NCBI GenBank assembly: GCA_035550375.1 | Contig: DASZPH010000047.1 | Location: 62,001-126,000, forward strand | DNA length: 64,000 bases | Origin: DASSFG01 sp035550375 | GTDB taxonomy: Bacteria > Planctomycetota > Planctomycetia > Pirellulales > JAICIG01 | Direction: 5' to 3' | Position numbers and translations under genes: made by a program | Part shown: piece after piece, positions 54,829-63,003 of the stretch | Numbering within the stretch: position 1 is the stretch's first letter | How the letters are laid out: the number at the start of each line of letters is the position of its first letter | Notes under the pieces: generated by a model | Databases searched by the model: none | What the model saw: only the letters and a program-made list of their open reading frames with translations | Told to the model about the DNA's origin: nothing

Positions 54829-55554
54829 ATGGGCAGTGTCAGAAGCCTCGTGGCGATTGCGCCGGCTTGCTTGGCAGCGGTCACGGCGCTGGCGAGCATC
54901 TATTGCCTGCGGCGGGGCAAACATCGAGGCCTGACGCTGGCACCTTGGCAAAACGGCTTGCTGGCGTGCTCCGCGACGTGCGCGCTCGTGTTCGCAGCGT
55001 GGTGGCTGGGATTGCGCGAGCCGCCGCCGCAACTTCCCGATCCAGCGGACAGCCGATTTTTCAACTTCGCCTACCCGATCGCGCCGCCTGGCGGCTTGGT
55101 CGCGGACGAAACGGGGGCGAAATGGCTCACGGTCGGCGCTCGCTTGCCGCCCATAGCCGCACAAGGCTGGCTGAACGGGCCGGCTGTTTTTCCAGCGGAA
55201 TCGAGGGCGGGACTCACCGTGGTCGACGTGTGGAACGAGTTGTGTCCTGTCTGTCATGAGGCGGCTCCCGGATTACTTCGTCTGCACGAGAAGTGGGGCC
55301 GGCAGGGCGTCAATTTCTTAGGTATCACGGCCCGCGGCCACGACGACGCCAAGGCGTTTGTCGACCAGCACGGGATTGCCTGGCCGAACGGCTACGGAAT
55401 CGGCGACTTGCGAGACGCCGCCCCGCAAGTTTTTCTTGTCGATCGGCGAGGATCGGTTGTTTGGTTTGACGACCGGCTGCGATACCGGCACGAGCCCGAT
55501 CGCCTCATTCGCGAGTTGGATGAGGCGATTGCTCACGTCTTGGCCGGCAGTTGA
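54829..55554 (+). CDS. TlpA/ResA-like thioredoxin, membrane-anchored (CPVC)
   Basis: This 241-residue protein has two N-terminal hydrophobic segments (IAPACLAAVTALASIYCL and LLACSATCALVFAAWWLGL). A thioredoxin fold follows with active site WNELCPVCHEAAPGL (CPVC), and later GVNFLGITARG and the cis-Pro segment APQVFLVDRRGSVVW. TlpA/ResA proteins reduce CxxCH cysteines in the periplasm before haem attachment. It is the first of two tandem relatives sharing WLGLREP and GWLNGP motifs. Confidence 0.82.
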   Translation: MGSVRSLVAIAPACLAAVTALASIYCLRRGKHRGLTLAPWQNGLLACSATCALVFAAWWLGLREPPPQLPDPADSRFFNFAYPIAPPGGLVADETGAKWLTVGARLPPIAAQGWLNGPAVFPAESRAGLTVVDVWNELCPVCHEAAPGLLRLHEKWGRQGVNFLGITARGHDDAKAFVDQHGIAWPNGYGIGDLRDAAPQVFLVDRRGSVVWFDDRLRYRHEPDRLIRELDEAIAHVLAGS

Positions 55555-55639
55555 ATGCCGGTTCTCGACTAGGCTTAGCAAGAACATGCAAGAACATTCC
55601 TCTGATTGCTTCGACTGGCGGGACCGCTATCATGGCGGA

Positions 55640-56365
55640 ATGGCGCGCTTCTATTTAACAGGGCGAACCGAGGCGCTGACTTACTCCGCGGTCGCGGTTG
55701 TCGCCGTGGCTGCGGCCCTGTGGCTCGGGCTTCGTGAACCGCAGCCGCAAGTAACCAAGCCCGACGCGGAGTTCATCCGCCAGATCGCACGGCACCACGT
55801 CGAGGAGGCCAGACGCTGGTCCGAGAGCAAGCTCGTGCATCAAGGTTGGCGCGACGTGCCGCTCGCCGTCGGCACTGAACTGCCTGAGCTCGCCGCCGAG
55901 GGCTGGCTTAACGGGCCGCCCCCGACGACCGGCGACCTGGCGGACCGCGTGGTGGTGGTCGACGTCTGGGACGAAATGTGCGGGATGTGCAGCGAGGCGG
56001 CGCCGGCGCTGGTGGAGGTTTACAAGGAATACGCGCCGCGGGGCGTGGTCTTCGTCGGGCTCAACCCGGCTGACGAGAAAACAACCGCGGCCTTTCTCCA
56101 TGAAGCCGGCATCTCCTGGCCCAACGGCTATGGCGCCGGAAAGACGATCGAGAATCTGGTCGGCGCCGCGCCGACGCTGTTCGTCGTCAACCGATCGGGC
56201 CAGATTGCCTGGCACGACTCGCGCGCCCGTTTCCGCCACGATCAGGCCGCCGCGCTGGCCCAGTTGCGCGATGTGCTGCGAGCCGTACTGGACGGACTCC
56301 CCGTCCCCCTGCCCCCCGAGGACCCCGGATTCGGTCGTCCGGCGGAGCGCAAAGAAGAAAACTGA
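55640..56365 (+). CDS. TlpA/ResA-like thioredoxin, membrane-anchored (CGMC)
   Basis: This protein of about 241 residues has one membrane anchor (AVAVVAVAAALWLGL), then a thioredoxin fold with active site WDEMCGMCSEAAPAL (CGMC) and cis-Pro segment APTLFVVNRSGQIAW. It shares the motifs WLGLREPQP and EGWLNGPP with the upstream gene and clearly arose by tandem duplication. The ATG at 55640 starts directly before the anchor; an ATG at 55586 would add 18 residues. The different active-site dipeptide suggests a different redox potential. Confidence 0.8.
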   Translation: MARFYLTGRTEALTYSAVAVVAVAAALWLGLREPQPQVTKPDAEFIRQIARHHVEEARRWSESKLVHQGWRDVPLAVGTELPELAAEGWLNGPPPTTGDLADRVVVVDVWDEMCGMCSEAAPALVEVYKEYAPRGVVFVGLNPADEKTTAAFLHEAGISWPNGYGAGKTIENLVGAAPTLFVVNRSGQIAWHDSRARFRHDQAAALAQLRDVLRAVLDGLPVPLPPEDPGFGRPAERKEEN

Positions 56366-56389
56366 GCTCGCCGGCTGCACCGACACCAG

Positions 56390-56439
56390 CCCGAAGCATC
56401 AGCGAGGAGCACAACGCAATTTCCCTCCTACACTTCGGG
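56390..56439. terminator. hairpin between convergent TlpA and TPR genes
   Basis: CCCGAAG (56390-56396) pairs with CTTCGGG (56433-56439), and an inner GAGG/CCTC pair extends it. It lies in the 121-base gap between convergent genes. The loop is long and imperfect. Confidence 0.45.
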
Positions 56440-56486
56440 TTAGTGTAAGCGGGTGAATAATCGGGCTGCGCGGGTCGCCCGACTTT

Positions 56487-57722
56487 TCAGTTGGTCTCCG
56501 GCCCGAGCGATTGCAGGGCCGCCTGTGCCGCACCGTTTGTTGGATCGAGGTGAACCGAGGCTCGTAGCCACATCCTCGCCAGTCGCGGCTTGTCGAGCTG
56601 GGCCGCCAACATGCCGAGCCGGTAGCGGATCTGGGCGTCACGCGGGTCCTCGACTGATTGGAAGCTCAAGTCTTCGTAGGCCCGCTGGAACTGGCGCAGG
56701 TGGTCGACAAACCGGTGCGCCTCCTTTGACCTCTCGGTTTGTCCAAGCCGGTGGTAGGCAATGCCCAGATCGTATAGCACCGTCGTGTCTTTGGGCGACA
56801 GGCGGGCCGCCGCCTCGAGCGTTTGCGCCGCTTCCGCGAAGCCGTGCCGCGCGATTAAGAGCTTGCCCTTCAACCCCAAAGCACGGACGTGGTCGAGGTC
56901 AAGCCGCAAGGCGTCGTTCACCAGCGACCAGGCTCGCTCCGTATTCCCTGAGCCGTGCTCGCATTCGGCCATCAGCGCGATGACGTTCGCCGACGCTTCG
57001 CACTGCGCTAGTAACTCGAGCGCCTCCCGGTGCCGGTTCGTGCGGTAGAATACTTTCGCCAGAGCGAAGCGAACGTCGTCGTTGTCGGCCCGATCGGGCG
57101 CGCGGCGCAGCGCCTCCTGGTAGGCTTCGATGGCGGTTTTCGGCTCCCAGAACTCGATGCAAAGCTGCCCGATCAGCCGGTGCGGTCCCGGATCGAGGGG
57201 TCTGAGCTCCGCGGCCCTGCGCAGATGCACCAGGGCCTCGCGCACCGCTCCCAGCTCGTAGTACGCGGCCCCCAGCCAGCGATGAGCGTCTGCGTTGTCG
57301 GGCTCGATTTCGAGCGCCTTGGTCCACGTCTCGCCGGCCTCCAGGAATTGGCCCGATTCGTAAAGGCACCGGCCCAGCAACACCATCGCCCGGACCTTCG
57401 TGTCGGGGTTGGCGGCCGCCACGGCGGCTTCCTGAATGGCGGCCTTGGGCTCGCCGCGTGCTACCAGCAGCGTCGCGGATAAGAGGCCTGCTTGCGCTTC
57501 GAAGGCCGGATCGCTCGACACCTCCAGCAACTCGTAGGCGACGGTTTCCAACCGGCTATCCTGCGGCCGGTCGTCATCCAGCGCGGCGACCGCGCGCTGA
57601 TAGTGTCGATCTGGCGAGCGGTAGAGCACGAGCGCGGCGCAGCCGCCCGTCAGCAGGCCGCACAAAGCCAGCCCGCGCCCCCAACGCCACCTGGCAGACA
57701 AGCGACGAGGCGAATTGGGCAT
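56487..57722 (-). CDS. membrane-anchored TPR protein
   Basis: This protein of about 411 residues has a membrane segment near the start (LALCGLLTGGCAALVLYRS) and about ten TPR units, e.g. AMVLLGRCLYESGQFLEAGE, GAAYYELGAVREALVHLRRA and LFDLGIAYHRLGQTERSKEA-like repeats. The start at 57722 is preferred; an in-frame extension to 57812 is basic and unlike a TPR leader. It is the last of a four-gene operon read from DUF1559. Confidence 0.78.
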   Translation of the reverse strand: MPNSPRRLSARWRWGRGLALCGLLTGGCAALVLYRSPDRHYQRAVAALDDDRPQDSRLETVAYELLEVSSDPAFEAQAGLLSATLLVARGEPKAAIQEAAVAAANPDTKVRAMVLLGRCLYESGQFLEAGETWTKALEIEPDNADAHRWLGAAYYELGAVREALVHLRRAAELRPLDPGPHRLIGQLCIEFWEPKTAIEAYQEALRRAPDRADNDDVRFALAKVFYRTNRHREALELLAQCEASANVIALMAECEHGSGNTERAWSLVNDALRLDLDHVRALGLKGKLLIARHGFAEAAQTLEAAARLSPKDTTVLYDLGIAYHRLGQTERSKEAHRFVDHLRQFQRAYEDLSFQSVEDPRDAQIRYRLGMLAAQLDKPRLARMWLRASVHLDPTNGAAQAALQSLGPETN

Positions 57723-57772
57723 GAGGTTCGTCGTCGCAGGGGCCGAAGTCGCAGAATCAAACGCGCAGCTCA

Positions 57773-59074
57773 TTAATTTCTTTCGATCGCCGCGCCGCCA
57801 TTTGCGGCCCAAGCCAAGTGGCGCTCGGCTGCATCCTGTTTGCCGGTTGCCGCATAGTAACGGGCGAGCGCCTCGTGCGTTCGTTTGTGCGTCTTATCGC
57901 ACCGCAGAGCCGACAACAGCCAGAGATAGGCTTCCCGATGGTTAACCTGCGCCAGCAGGATTTCACCCGCCTTGCAACGCGGCTCCGGGTCGTCGGGCGC
58001 GCGGATGATCTCGTGCAGCAGATCGCCGAGCTGCTCGTTCTGATTGTCGATCTTGACGCTCTCGTCGACGTGAGCGTTGGCTTCGTCGGTCTGCCCCAGC
58101 CGTGCCAGGGCCCTCCCCAGGGCGTAATGGGCGGTCCGATCGGCGGGCGAATCGACGAGGGCTTCTCGGAAGCAGTCGACGGCCTCCTCGTAGGAGCGCC
58201 TGGCGATCGCCACGTGTCCCAACTCGACCAGGGCAAAGGCGCGCTGGGCGGCCGAAAGCCCTCCGCCCGACAGGCTTGCCCGCAGGTCTCGCTCCGCCTC
58301 TTCGAGATTGCCCAGGCTTCGCTGGCAAGCCGCGATGGCAAAGCCGATTCCCGGATCGTCCGGGTCGAGATCGCGGCAATACCGAAACTGCTCCAGCGCC
58401 TCGGCCGCTGCTCGGTTGTCGAGCAACACGTGGCCGAGCTTCATCCGAGCGTCGCGATTGTTGGGATCAAGGCGCACGAGGGTGCGATATTCGGCCACTT
58501 CCTCGGTCGTATCTCCAACCGCGTGCAACAGTTCGGCCTTCAATTCGTGCGCCTGCACCGACTGCGGCCGCCACTCGAGCCAATACTCCAGGCAGAGGCT
58601 GGCCTCGCGCAGGTAAAGGCCTCCCAGGTACCCTTTCACCAGGCACTCGTAGATTTCGGAGGCGGTCTCGTCGTCGCACCCCGCCTTCACCGACTCCAAA
58701 AGGAACGATTCGGAAGCCTTCTCTCCCCCCTGAAAATCGCACATCGCCTCCTGGCGCATCAACTCTTTCCGCGGCCACCCTAATTCGCCAGCCTGTTGAA
58801 AATAGGAGCGGGCCTTGCTGGTGGTCGCGAGGCGGCGATGACAGATGCCAAGCAGGTAGGCCACCTCCGCACTTCGGGGCCGGTCCTTCTCGAGCTGGTT
58901 TAATACCTCCACGGCATGAGGCAGGTCACCCGTCCGCATGCTCTCGCGTGCGCCGTCGAGCGCCTGGTTGAACTCTAGCCGACGCCACGCGGCAATGGCC
59001 GCGAAGACGACAGCGCCCAGCAAGCAGCCGAGCGCCGCCCATTTGCCGAGGGAACGGGATCTCACAACTGCCAC
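57773..59074 (-). CDS. membrane-anchored TPR protein
   Basis: This 433-residue protein has an N-terminal membrane segment (WAALGCLLGAVVFAAIAAW) and nine to ten TPR units (e.g. EVAYLLGICHRRLATTSKAR, ALVELGHVAIARRSYEEAVD, HYALGRALARLGQTDEANAH). It resembles its downstream neighbour in layout. It is separated from the lipoprotein gene by 14 bases and from the next TPR gene by 50, so the three are cotranscribed. It could form a scaffold on the periplasmic face of the membrane. Confidence 0.8.
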   Translation of the reverse strand: MAVVRSRSLGKWAALGCLLGAVVFAAIAAWRRLEFNQALDGARESMRTGDLPHAVEVLNQLEKDRPRSAEVAYLLGICHRRLATTSKARSYFQQAGELGWPRKELMRQEAMCDFQGGEKASESFLLESVKAGCDDETASEIYECLVKGYLGGLYLREASLCLEYWLEWRPQSVQAHELKAELLHAVGDTTEEVAEYRTLVRLDPNNRDARMKLGHVLLDNRAAAEALEQFRYCRDLDPDDPGIGFAIAACQRSLGNLEEAERDLRASLSGGGLSAAQRAFALVELGHVAIARRSYEEAVDCFREALVDSPADRTAHYALGRALARLGQTDEANAHVDESVKIDNQNEQLGDLLHEIIRAPDDPEPRCKAGEILLAQVNHREAYLWLLSALRCDKTHKRTHEALARYYAATGKQDAAERHLAWAANGGAAIERN

Positions 59075-59088
59075 CCGCGTACTTCCGG

Positions 59089-59643
59089 CTAATGAGGCGC
59101 CTGATCGACCAGTTCAATTTTGACCGGTTCGTTTTCCGACGGCTTGACGGTAGCCGTCAGACCCGACTTGTCGGCGCTCTCGTAGTTCTCTGGGATCAGC
59201 GACTTTCCTCTTATGCCGCCGCCTCGCATCATTCCCGGCGGCGGGCCTCCTCGACCTTGCGGGGGGCCACCCTGCTGGCTCGCTTCCAGTATTTTTCCAC
59301 CATCGGCGTTGGTGCCTGCGCCCATGCTGGCTCGAAGCTGCTCGGTAAGGTTTTCACGCTTGCTGACGGTGACAGCGTAGTCGCCCGGGACGGCGCCTCC
59401 GACCGTAGTGTCTCCGCCCAGATAGGTTTGCAGCTTGAAGTGACCTTGCTCGTCGGTGGTGCCCGACGCACCGCGCTGACCGTCTTGTTTGGGTATGAAG
59501 GAAACGGCGGCGCCGGCGAGCGCGGCGCCTTTGTAGGTCACCGTTCCCGTGACCGGAACGGTAGCAGGCTTTTCGCCTCCCTTGCAGCCCAGAATCGGCA
59601 CGAACAGGCCGAGCGCAATGGGTAGGATAGTCCTCGTCGACAT
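59089..59643 (-). CDS. small lipoprotein with carboxypeptidase-regulatory-like domain
   Basis: This 184-residue protein has a lipoprotein signal ending ILGC (Cys20). One beta-sandwich domain follows (PVTGTVTYKGAALAGAAVSFIPKQ broken over residues 30-53, then GTTDEQGHFKL and VPGDYAVTVSK). This is the carboxypeptidase regulatory-like fold. A Gly/Pro/Met-rich insert and a second strand set complete it. Such lipoproteins regularly follow DUF1559 genes in planctomycetes. The role is unknown. Confidence 0.85.
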   Translation of the reverse strand: MSTRTILPIALGLFVPILGCKGGEKPATVPVTGTVTYKGAALAGAAVSFIPKQDGQRGASGTTDEQGHFKLQTYLGGDTTVGGAVPGDYAVTVSKRENLTEQLRASMGAGTNADGGKILEASQQGGPPQGRGGPPPGMMRGGGIRGKSLIPENYESADKSGLTATVKPSENEPVKIELVDQAPH

Positions 59644-59663
59644 CGTTTTTGCCTCCCTTGGGA

Positions 59664-60797
59664 CTACCAGTTTGACTCGGCACCAACCGTCTTGGCGTCG
59701 CGACGCGAGCCCAGACGCTGGTAGATCTCATAGCTCATGTTCTCGCGCAGAAAGTGCACGGAGCCATCGCAGAAGACCACCTGAGCACCGCCCGGATGCT
59801 TCGACTTGGCCCCCATTGCCGAATCGGTGTCTTGCCAGGGGGCAAAGTTATTGCCGTTGTAGGTCCAACCGCTGTAGTTAATTAACACTCCGTTGACGTC
59901 TCGTTCGTTCAGGCAGGTCGGGAAGTTAATCGGCGCCTTGGTGGCGCCGCCGTTGTACCAGACGCTTGCCCAGCCGTAGTAATACGACGTGCTGCACTGA
60001 CGGGGGCATTCCATCATGGCAATGGTATTGGCCGAGCCATCGGTGATATCCTGAAAGCGAGCCGCCCAATTACCGGTAGCAAACACTCCGTTGCTGCTCA
60101 TGCCGCCACTCGAGCCGCCACCCCAGTCGTCCGAAATCCACCCCGGGCAGTCGTTAAAATAGCCGTTCCAGCTTCCTGCTGGGGCGTACAGCGACTTCGG
60201 AATATAAGCGTCTAGCGGCGAGCTGCCCTGGGCTATGCTCATCGCGGGCGTGCCGAGGCAGACGAGGTAGTCGGTAGCCGCCAGACTGCCGGTAGTAGCA
60301 GGATACACCGTGGTCCAGTTCACGCTCGGGCAAATGTACGCGGGCACCACCGTCTCACCCAGGAAACCGGTAGGCTGGGTGAGTTGTCGGTTGTTGGGAT
60401 TGTAGGCGCCCGTAACGGTTACGAGCGGGCCCCATCCTTGCTCTTCCGTCGTGAAGTTCAGGTTGAACTGGTTGTAAAGTGCTTGTTGTTCGATGAAAGG
60501 GAGCAGCCTTATAAAAGGCCCGCCCGTTGGTCCGATCGTGGCGTTACGAGTCCACCGCATCGTGTCTGGTGTTGTTTCGGAATAGATAGGGTATCGCTGA
60601 TTAACGTCGTGATAGTTCTGAATCGCCACGCCGAGTTGTTTTAAGTTGTTAGTGCACTGCGAGCGACGGGCTGCCTCGCGTGCCGCTTGAACGGCCGGCA
60701 GTAACAGTGCGATAAGAATGCCGATGATGGCAATCACCACCAGCAACTCAACCAGGGTGAACCCAACTCGCACGCTGCGAAACACAATCCGGCGCAT
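59664..60797 (-). CDS. DUF1559 protein with prepilin-type N-terminus
   Basis: This 377-residue protein begins with the prepilin peptidase motif GFTLVELLVVIAIIGILIAL and a long helix. The beta-rich DUF1559 domain follows, ending in the H-X9-DG signature (HPGGAQVVFCDGS) near residue 350. These pseudopilin-like proteins are a hallmark of planctomycetes and often occur in many copies. The gene is first in an operon with a lipoprotein and two TPR proteins, behind a good sigma-70 promoter. It may be a surface pseudopilin subunit. Confidence 0.92.
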   Translation of the reverse strand: MRRIVFRSVRVGFTLVELLVVIAIIGILIALLLPAVQAAREAARRSQCTNNLKQLGVAIQNYHDVNQRYPIYSETTPDTMRWTRNATIGPTGGPFIRLLPFIEQQALYNQFNLNFTTEEQGWGPLVTVTGAYNPNNRQLTQPTGFLGETVVPAYICPSVNWTTVYPATTGSLAATDYLVCLGTPAMSIAQGSSPLDAYIPKSLYAPAGSWNGYFNDCPGWISDDWGGGSSGGMSSNGVFATGNWAARFQDITDGSANTIAMMECPRQCSTSYYYGWASVWYNGGATKAPINFPTCLNERDVNGVLINYSGWTYNGNNFAPWQDTDSAMGAKSKHPGGAQVVFCDGSVHFLRENMSYEIYQRLGSRRDAKTVGAESNW

Positions 60798-60900
60798 TTG
60801 ACATCTCCATGAAAGAGCAACAGAAATGACATGTCACGCAGAACAAGACACGCCGCCTTGGCGGAGAATATCGCCAGTTGAGAAAGACTTGAATTCGCGC

Positions 60901-60928
60901 ATTCTATAGCGCTAATGGGGATCGTCAA
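60901..60928 (-). promoter_or_regulatory. sigma-70 promoter of the DUF1559 operon
   Basis: On the minus strand TTGACG (60928-60923) is followed after 16 bases by TAGAAT (60906-60901). That is 5 of 6 matches at both boxes. Initiation near 60894 would give a leader of about 95 bases to the DUF1559 start. The flanking DNA is AT-richer than the rest of the window. Confidence 0.6.
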
Positions 60929-61067
60929 ACAGAAAAGACAGAATGACTTTATGAGCCAGTCAACCCCCACAGCGGGGATACATCGGGTCGTCGTGAGGGC
61001 CGGATCTCGCGATGTCAAGATCCCAAGACAGTCTCGGGCGCCGGAAGGGCTTGGCCGAGACAGAACG

Positions 61068-62006
61068 CTATTTTCCGGCTGCCACCCGGCGTAGCTCGCG
61101 AGGAAGCGGAAAGTACACTTCTTCCGGACGAACGTTGCGCGATTCGACCGTGGCGCCAAATCGCCGTCTGAGGAACTCGACGCAGTCTTCCACGACCAGC
61201 TCGGGGGCGCTCGCCCCCGCGGTGATCAAAACCGTCTCGTCGCCGCGAAACCAGTTGACGTCGATGTCGCTTGCGCCGTCGATCAAGTAGGCGGGCACGT
61301 TGTTTTCGATCGACAACTCCGCCAGGCGCTGACTGTTCGAACTGTTCTGGCTCCCTAGCACCAAGACAAGATCCGCCTCGCGCGAAAGCAGCCGCACCGC
61401 TTCCTGGCGATTCTGGGTGGCATAACAGATGTCTTCTTTCGGCGGATTGGCGATCTGCGGAAAACGCTGCCGCAGCCGCTCGATAATCCGGTTGGCATCG
61501 TCGACCGACAGCGTCGTTTGCGTGAGATAAGCAAGCCTGGCATTCGGGGCGATCTGCAGTCGATCTACGTCCTCGGGCGTCTCGACGAGGAGCATGGCTT
61601 CCGGCGCCTCGCCCATCGTGCCGATCACCTCGTCGTGTCCCTCGTGACCGATGAGGACGATGGTGTAGCCCTCTTTGGCGTAGCGAATCGCCTCCAGGTG
61701 AACTTTCGTCACCAGCGGGCACGTGGCGTCGATCGTTTGCAGATGGCGCTCGTCGGCCAGGCGGCGGATTTCGGGTGATACGCCGTGCGCGGAATAGAGG
61801 AGAACGGCCCCCTCCGGCACCTCCGAGAGTTCGTCGACGAACACCACGCCCTTGGAGCGAAAGGTTTCGACGACGTAACGGTTGTGGACGATCTCGTGGT
61901 AGACGTAGATGGGGGTGCCGTAAAGCCGGATGGCCAGATCGAGGCTTTCGATCGCCATGTTCACGCCCGCACAAAACCCGCGCGGGCCGGCCAGAATGAT
62001 TTTCAT
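61068..62006 (-). CDS. ispH: 4-hydroxy-3-methylbut-2-enyl diphosphate reductase
   Basis: This 312-residue enzyme performs the last step of the MEP pathway, making IPP and DMAPP. The three iron-sulfur cluster cysteines are present in GFCAGV (Cys12), ATCPLV and EDICYATQNRQ. The substrate motifs HGVSP, IGHEGHDEV and AYLTQTTLS are intact. The start MKIILAGPRGFCAGV at 62006 fits the family; a longer frame to 62885 is antisense to hpnC. It supplies precursors to the divergent squalene genes. Confidence 0.96.
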   Translation of the reverse strand: MKIILAGPRGFCAGVNMAIESLDLAIRLYGTPIYVYHEIVHNRYVVETFRSKGVVFVDELSEVPEGAVLLYSAHGVSPEIRRLADERHLQTIDATCPLVTKVHLEAIRYAKEGYTIVLIGHEGHDEVIGTMGEAPEAMLLVETPEDVDRLQIAPNARLAYLTQTTLSVDDANRIIERLRQRFPQIANPPKEDICYATQNRQEAVRLLSREADLVLVLGSQNSSNSQRLAELSIENNVPAYLIDGASDIDVNWFRGDETVLITAGASAPELVVEDCVEFLRRRFGATVESRNVRPEEVYFPLPRELRRVAAGK

Positions 62007-62012
62007 AACGGT

Positions 62013-62041
62013 TTGTCTCGTGGGACGGAATCCATCATAAT
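62013..62041 (+). promoter_or_regulatory. candidate promoter of hpnC, overlapping a reverse -10
   Basis: TTGTCT (62013-62018) is followed after 17 bases by CATAAT (62036-62041), 4 and 5 of 6 matches. On the other strand TATTAT (62043-62038) overlaps the same site and could serve as the ispH -10. The 72-base gap between ispH and hpnC is thus a compact two-way promoter. Confidence 0.45.
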
Positions 62042-62078
62042 ACATCATCGCAGGCCCCACCACGACCGCGGAAACGCA

Positions 62079-62999
62079 ATGACTTCCACCGCCTTCGCCA
62101 CGGAATTGGCCCGGCATGGGCCGGCGAACGCGGCCAACCAACCCACGCTCGAAGAGAGCTTCGCCTACTGTCGCCGGCTGGCGCGAGACCACTACGAGAA
62201 CTTCGTGGTCGTCAGCCGACTGCTGCCACGTCCGTTGCGGCAGCATTTTGCCAACGTCTACGCCTACTGCCGCTGGGCCGACGATCTGGCGGACGAAACC
62301 GAGAGCGCCCAGCAAAGCCTCGATCTGCTTGACTGGTGGGAGTCGCAGCTCGACGATTGCTACGCGGGCCGCGCCGCGCACCCCGTGTTTGTCGCTTTGC
62401 GCGAGACCATCGAAGAATTCTCGATCCCATCGGAGCCGCTGCGCGACTTGCTTAGCGCCTTTCGGCAAGACCAGCACGTCGCCCGCTATCCAAGGTTTGC
62501 CGACCTGCTCGACTATTGCCGGCGCTCGGCGAACCCCGTGGGGCGGGTCGTGCTTTTCCTGGGCCGCGTGCACGATGTCGAACGAGCATCGCTGTCGGAC
62601 TGCATCTGCACCGGCCTGCAGTTGGCCAACTTCTGGCAGGACGTCGCGGCCGACCGGCGGCGCGGCCGACTCTACATTCCGCTCGAAGACTTCCGCCAGT
62701 TTGGCGTCGACGAAGCCGATCTGACGGCCGCCCGCCCGAGCGCTTCGCTGAAGCGGCTGCTGGAATTTGAGGTCGACCGCGCGGAAGGATGGTTGCGGGC
62801 CGGCTTGCCGCTGGTCCAGCGGTTGCCGGGCTGGTTGTCTGGAGACATCTGGCTGGTAACGCAGGGGGGGCTTAAGATTCTGCAAAAGATCCGTGCGGTG
62901 GACTTCGATGTCTGGTCACGGCGCCCCGTGGTGTCGCGTTGGGATCAAGCGACGCTCCTGGGCGGTTACCTGTTGCGGCGCATGGCGGCGAGAAGCTAA
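62079..62999 (+). CDS. hpnC: hydroxysqualene synthase HpnC
   Basis: This 306-residue trans-isoprenyl diphosphate synthase-like enzyme has the two acidic motifs YCRWADDLADE and FWQDVAADRRRGR. In the known HpnCDE route, HpnD makes presqualene diphosphate, HpnC converts it to hydroxysqualene and HpnE reduces that to squalene. The order hpnC-hpnD-hpnE is the standard one. The start is the ATG at 62079. Confidence 0.94.
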   Translation: MTSTAFATELARHGPANAANQPTLEESFAYCRRLARDHYENFVVVSRLLPRPLRQHFANVYAYCRWADDLADETESAQQSLDLLDWWESQLDDCYAGRAAHPVFVALRETIEEFSIPSEPLRDLLSAFRQDQHVARYPRFADLLDYCRRSANPVGRVVLFLGRVHDVERASLSDCICTGLQLANFWQDVAADRRRGRLYIPLEDFRQFGVDEADLTAARPSASLKRLLEFEVDRAEGWLRAGLPLVQRLPGWLSGDIWLVTQGGLKILQKIRAVDFDVWSRRPVVSRWDQATLLGGYLLRRMAARS

Positions 63000-63003
63000 T
63001 TAG

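Noticed and set aside
62007..62885. Long N-terminal extension of IspH
   Set aside because: It is antisense to hpnC; IspH begins normally at 62006 with MKIILAGPRGFCAGV.
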